Under the pieces are notes generated by a model. The model made no database searches. It worked only from the letters and a program-made list of their open reading frames with translations, and was not told the DNA's origin. Below, piece after piece: positions 6,931 to 7,200 of a DNA stretch of 7,200 bases (within the stretch, counting starts at the first letter, position 1; each line of letters begins with the position of its first letter). This DNA comes from Thermoprotei archaeon (GTDB lineage Archaea > Thermoproteota > Nitrososphaeria > Geothermarchaeales > JDFR-13): positions 1 through 7,200 of the forward strand of contig DQVL01000126.1 of the NCBI GenBank assembly GCA_015661745.1. The letters are read 5' to 3'. The translations under genes and the position numbers were made by a program.

Positions 6931-7200
6931 ATGGTTGGCATGGAGGAGTTGAAAAGGAAATTTATAGAGTTATTAGATAAAGATAACGAGTTTCGCTATT
7001 TAATCATGGGCTACCTAGGCCTATCTGAAGTTATGAAAAGGCTGGAGGGGCATGACAGGAAATTCAATGAAGTAATTACAGAGTTGAAGAGGCATAGCGA
7101 GATACTAGAGAAACATGACAGGAAATTCAATGAAGTAATTACAGAGTTGAAGAGGCATAGCGAGATACTAGAGAAACATGACAGGAAATTCAATGAGATA
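6931..7200 (+). CDS. Coiled-coil protein of the DUF3782-like type, N-terminal part (3' end outside window)
   Basis: The frame is open from ATG 6931 to the window end (90 codons) with no stop. Residues 1-40 form a short helical head (EELKRKFIELLDKDNEFRY, then GYLGLSEVMKRLE). This resembles the start of a protein family common in Thermoproteota that reads roughly 'L-L-x-D-x-E-F-R-Y ... G-L-x-E-x-x-K-R-L-E-x-H-D-R-K-F-N-E' and usually ends in a PD-(D/E)XK nuclease-like domain (DUF3782-type). That domain, if present, is outside this window, so the nuclease link is inference. From residue 41 the protein consists of a 21-residue unit repeated exactly twice plus part of a third. Hydrophobic spacing predicts a continuous coiled coil: Phe5, Leu12 and Leu19 of each unit at 'a', and Val8, His15 and the next unit's His1 at 'd'. 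The gene was probably missed by frame callers that require a stop. It has its own promoter and is divergent from the NnrS-like gene. Confidence 0.7.
   Translation, partial: MVGMEELKRKFIELLDKDNEFRYLIMGYLGLSEVMKRLEGHDRKFNEVITELKRHSEILEKHDRKFNEVITELKRHSEILEKHDRKFNEI
7051..7200 (+). repeat. 63-bp exact tandem repeat within the coiled-coil gene
   Basis: Two full copies (7051-7113 and 7114-7176) are identical base for base. A third begins at 7177, matches for 20 bases and then diverges (GAAGTA becomes GAGATA from 7197). The period is a multiple of 3, so the frame is kept; it encodes 21 residues, exactly three heptads. Identity at synonymous positions points to recent duplication or gene conversion rather than ancient repeats held by protein selection. 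The array may continue beyond the window. Confidence 0.95.

Noticed and set aside
7011..7193. A 60-codon minus-strand frame with a repeated Cys/Ser/Phe-rich peptide
   Set aside because: It is the antisense shadow of the 63-bp repeats in the plus-strand coiled-coil gene. The repeat happens to lack stops in this frame, and the plus-strand product has family resemblance and a promoter.
7051..7200. CRISPR-like array
   Set aside because: The repeats are directly adjacent with no unique spacers and keep an open reading frame, so this is a coding tandem repeat.

Overview
This window looks like the chromosome of a (hyper)thermophilic archaeon, most likely of the phylum Thermoproteota (Crenarchaeota). 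The sequence is AT-rich. Ile is mostly ATA and Arg mostly AGA/AGG. Genes are packed tightly, sometimes with overlapping ends. Several starts have no Shine-Dalgarno sequence but carry an A/T-rich TATA-like box about 24-26 bases upstream, the pattern of leaderless archaeal transcripts. The last gene belongs to a coiled-coil family known mainly from this phylum. Genus is not resolvable from the sequence alone. There are no rRNA or tRNA genes, no CRISPR array and no insertion sequence.

Left part (1-1466, + strand): the 3' end of a LivH-type permease gene and a complete LivM-type permease gene, coupled by an ATGA overlap. They form the membrane core of a branched-chain amino acid-type ABC importer; the ATPase and binding-protein genes are not in view. 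The LivM gene meets, tail to tail with overlapping stop codons, a minus-strand gene (1463-2590) for a lysine 6-dehydrogenase/saccharopine dehydrogenase-like enzyme.

Centre (2591-4250): a short divergent promoter region with one TATA-like box per direction separates the dehydrogenase from a plus-strand pair: a cystathionine gamma-synthase/lyase-type PLP enzyme and, 7 bases later, a small DCC-family (DUF393-like) thiol-disulfide protein with a C-terminal hydrophobic helix. The genes up to this point share an amino-acid theme: uptake, lysine-type oxidation, and sulfur amino acids or thiols.

Right part (4227-6752, - strand): an NnrS-like, roughly 12-helix membrane protein followed by an M20-family (ArgE/DapE-type) metallohydrolase. 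The hydrolase gene converges on the DCC gene with a 24-base overlap.

Right edge (6753-7200): a 178-base AT-rich spacer, then the start of a plus-strand coiled-coil gene that runs off the window. It contains two identical 63-bp tandem units plus part of a third, each encoding 21 residues (three heptads). This exact in-frame duplication is the most striking structural feature here. I did not find a clearly new multi-gene defence or mobile system; the most intriguing points are the repeat-expanded coiled coil, the NnrS-like protein, and the thiol protein paired with a sulfur amino acid enzyme.
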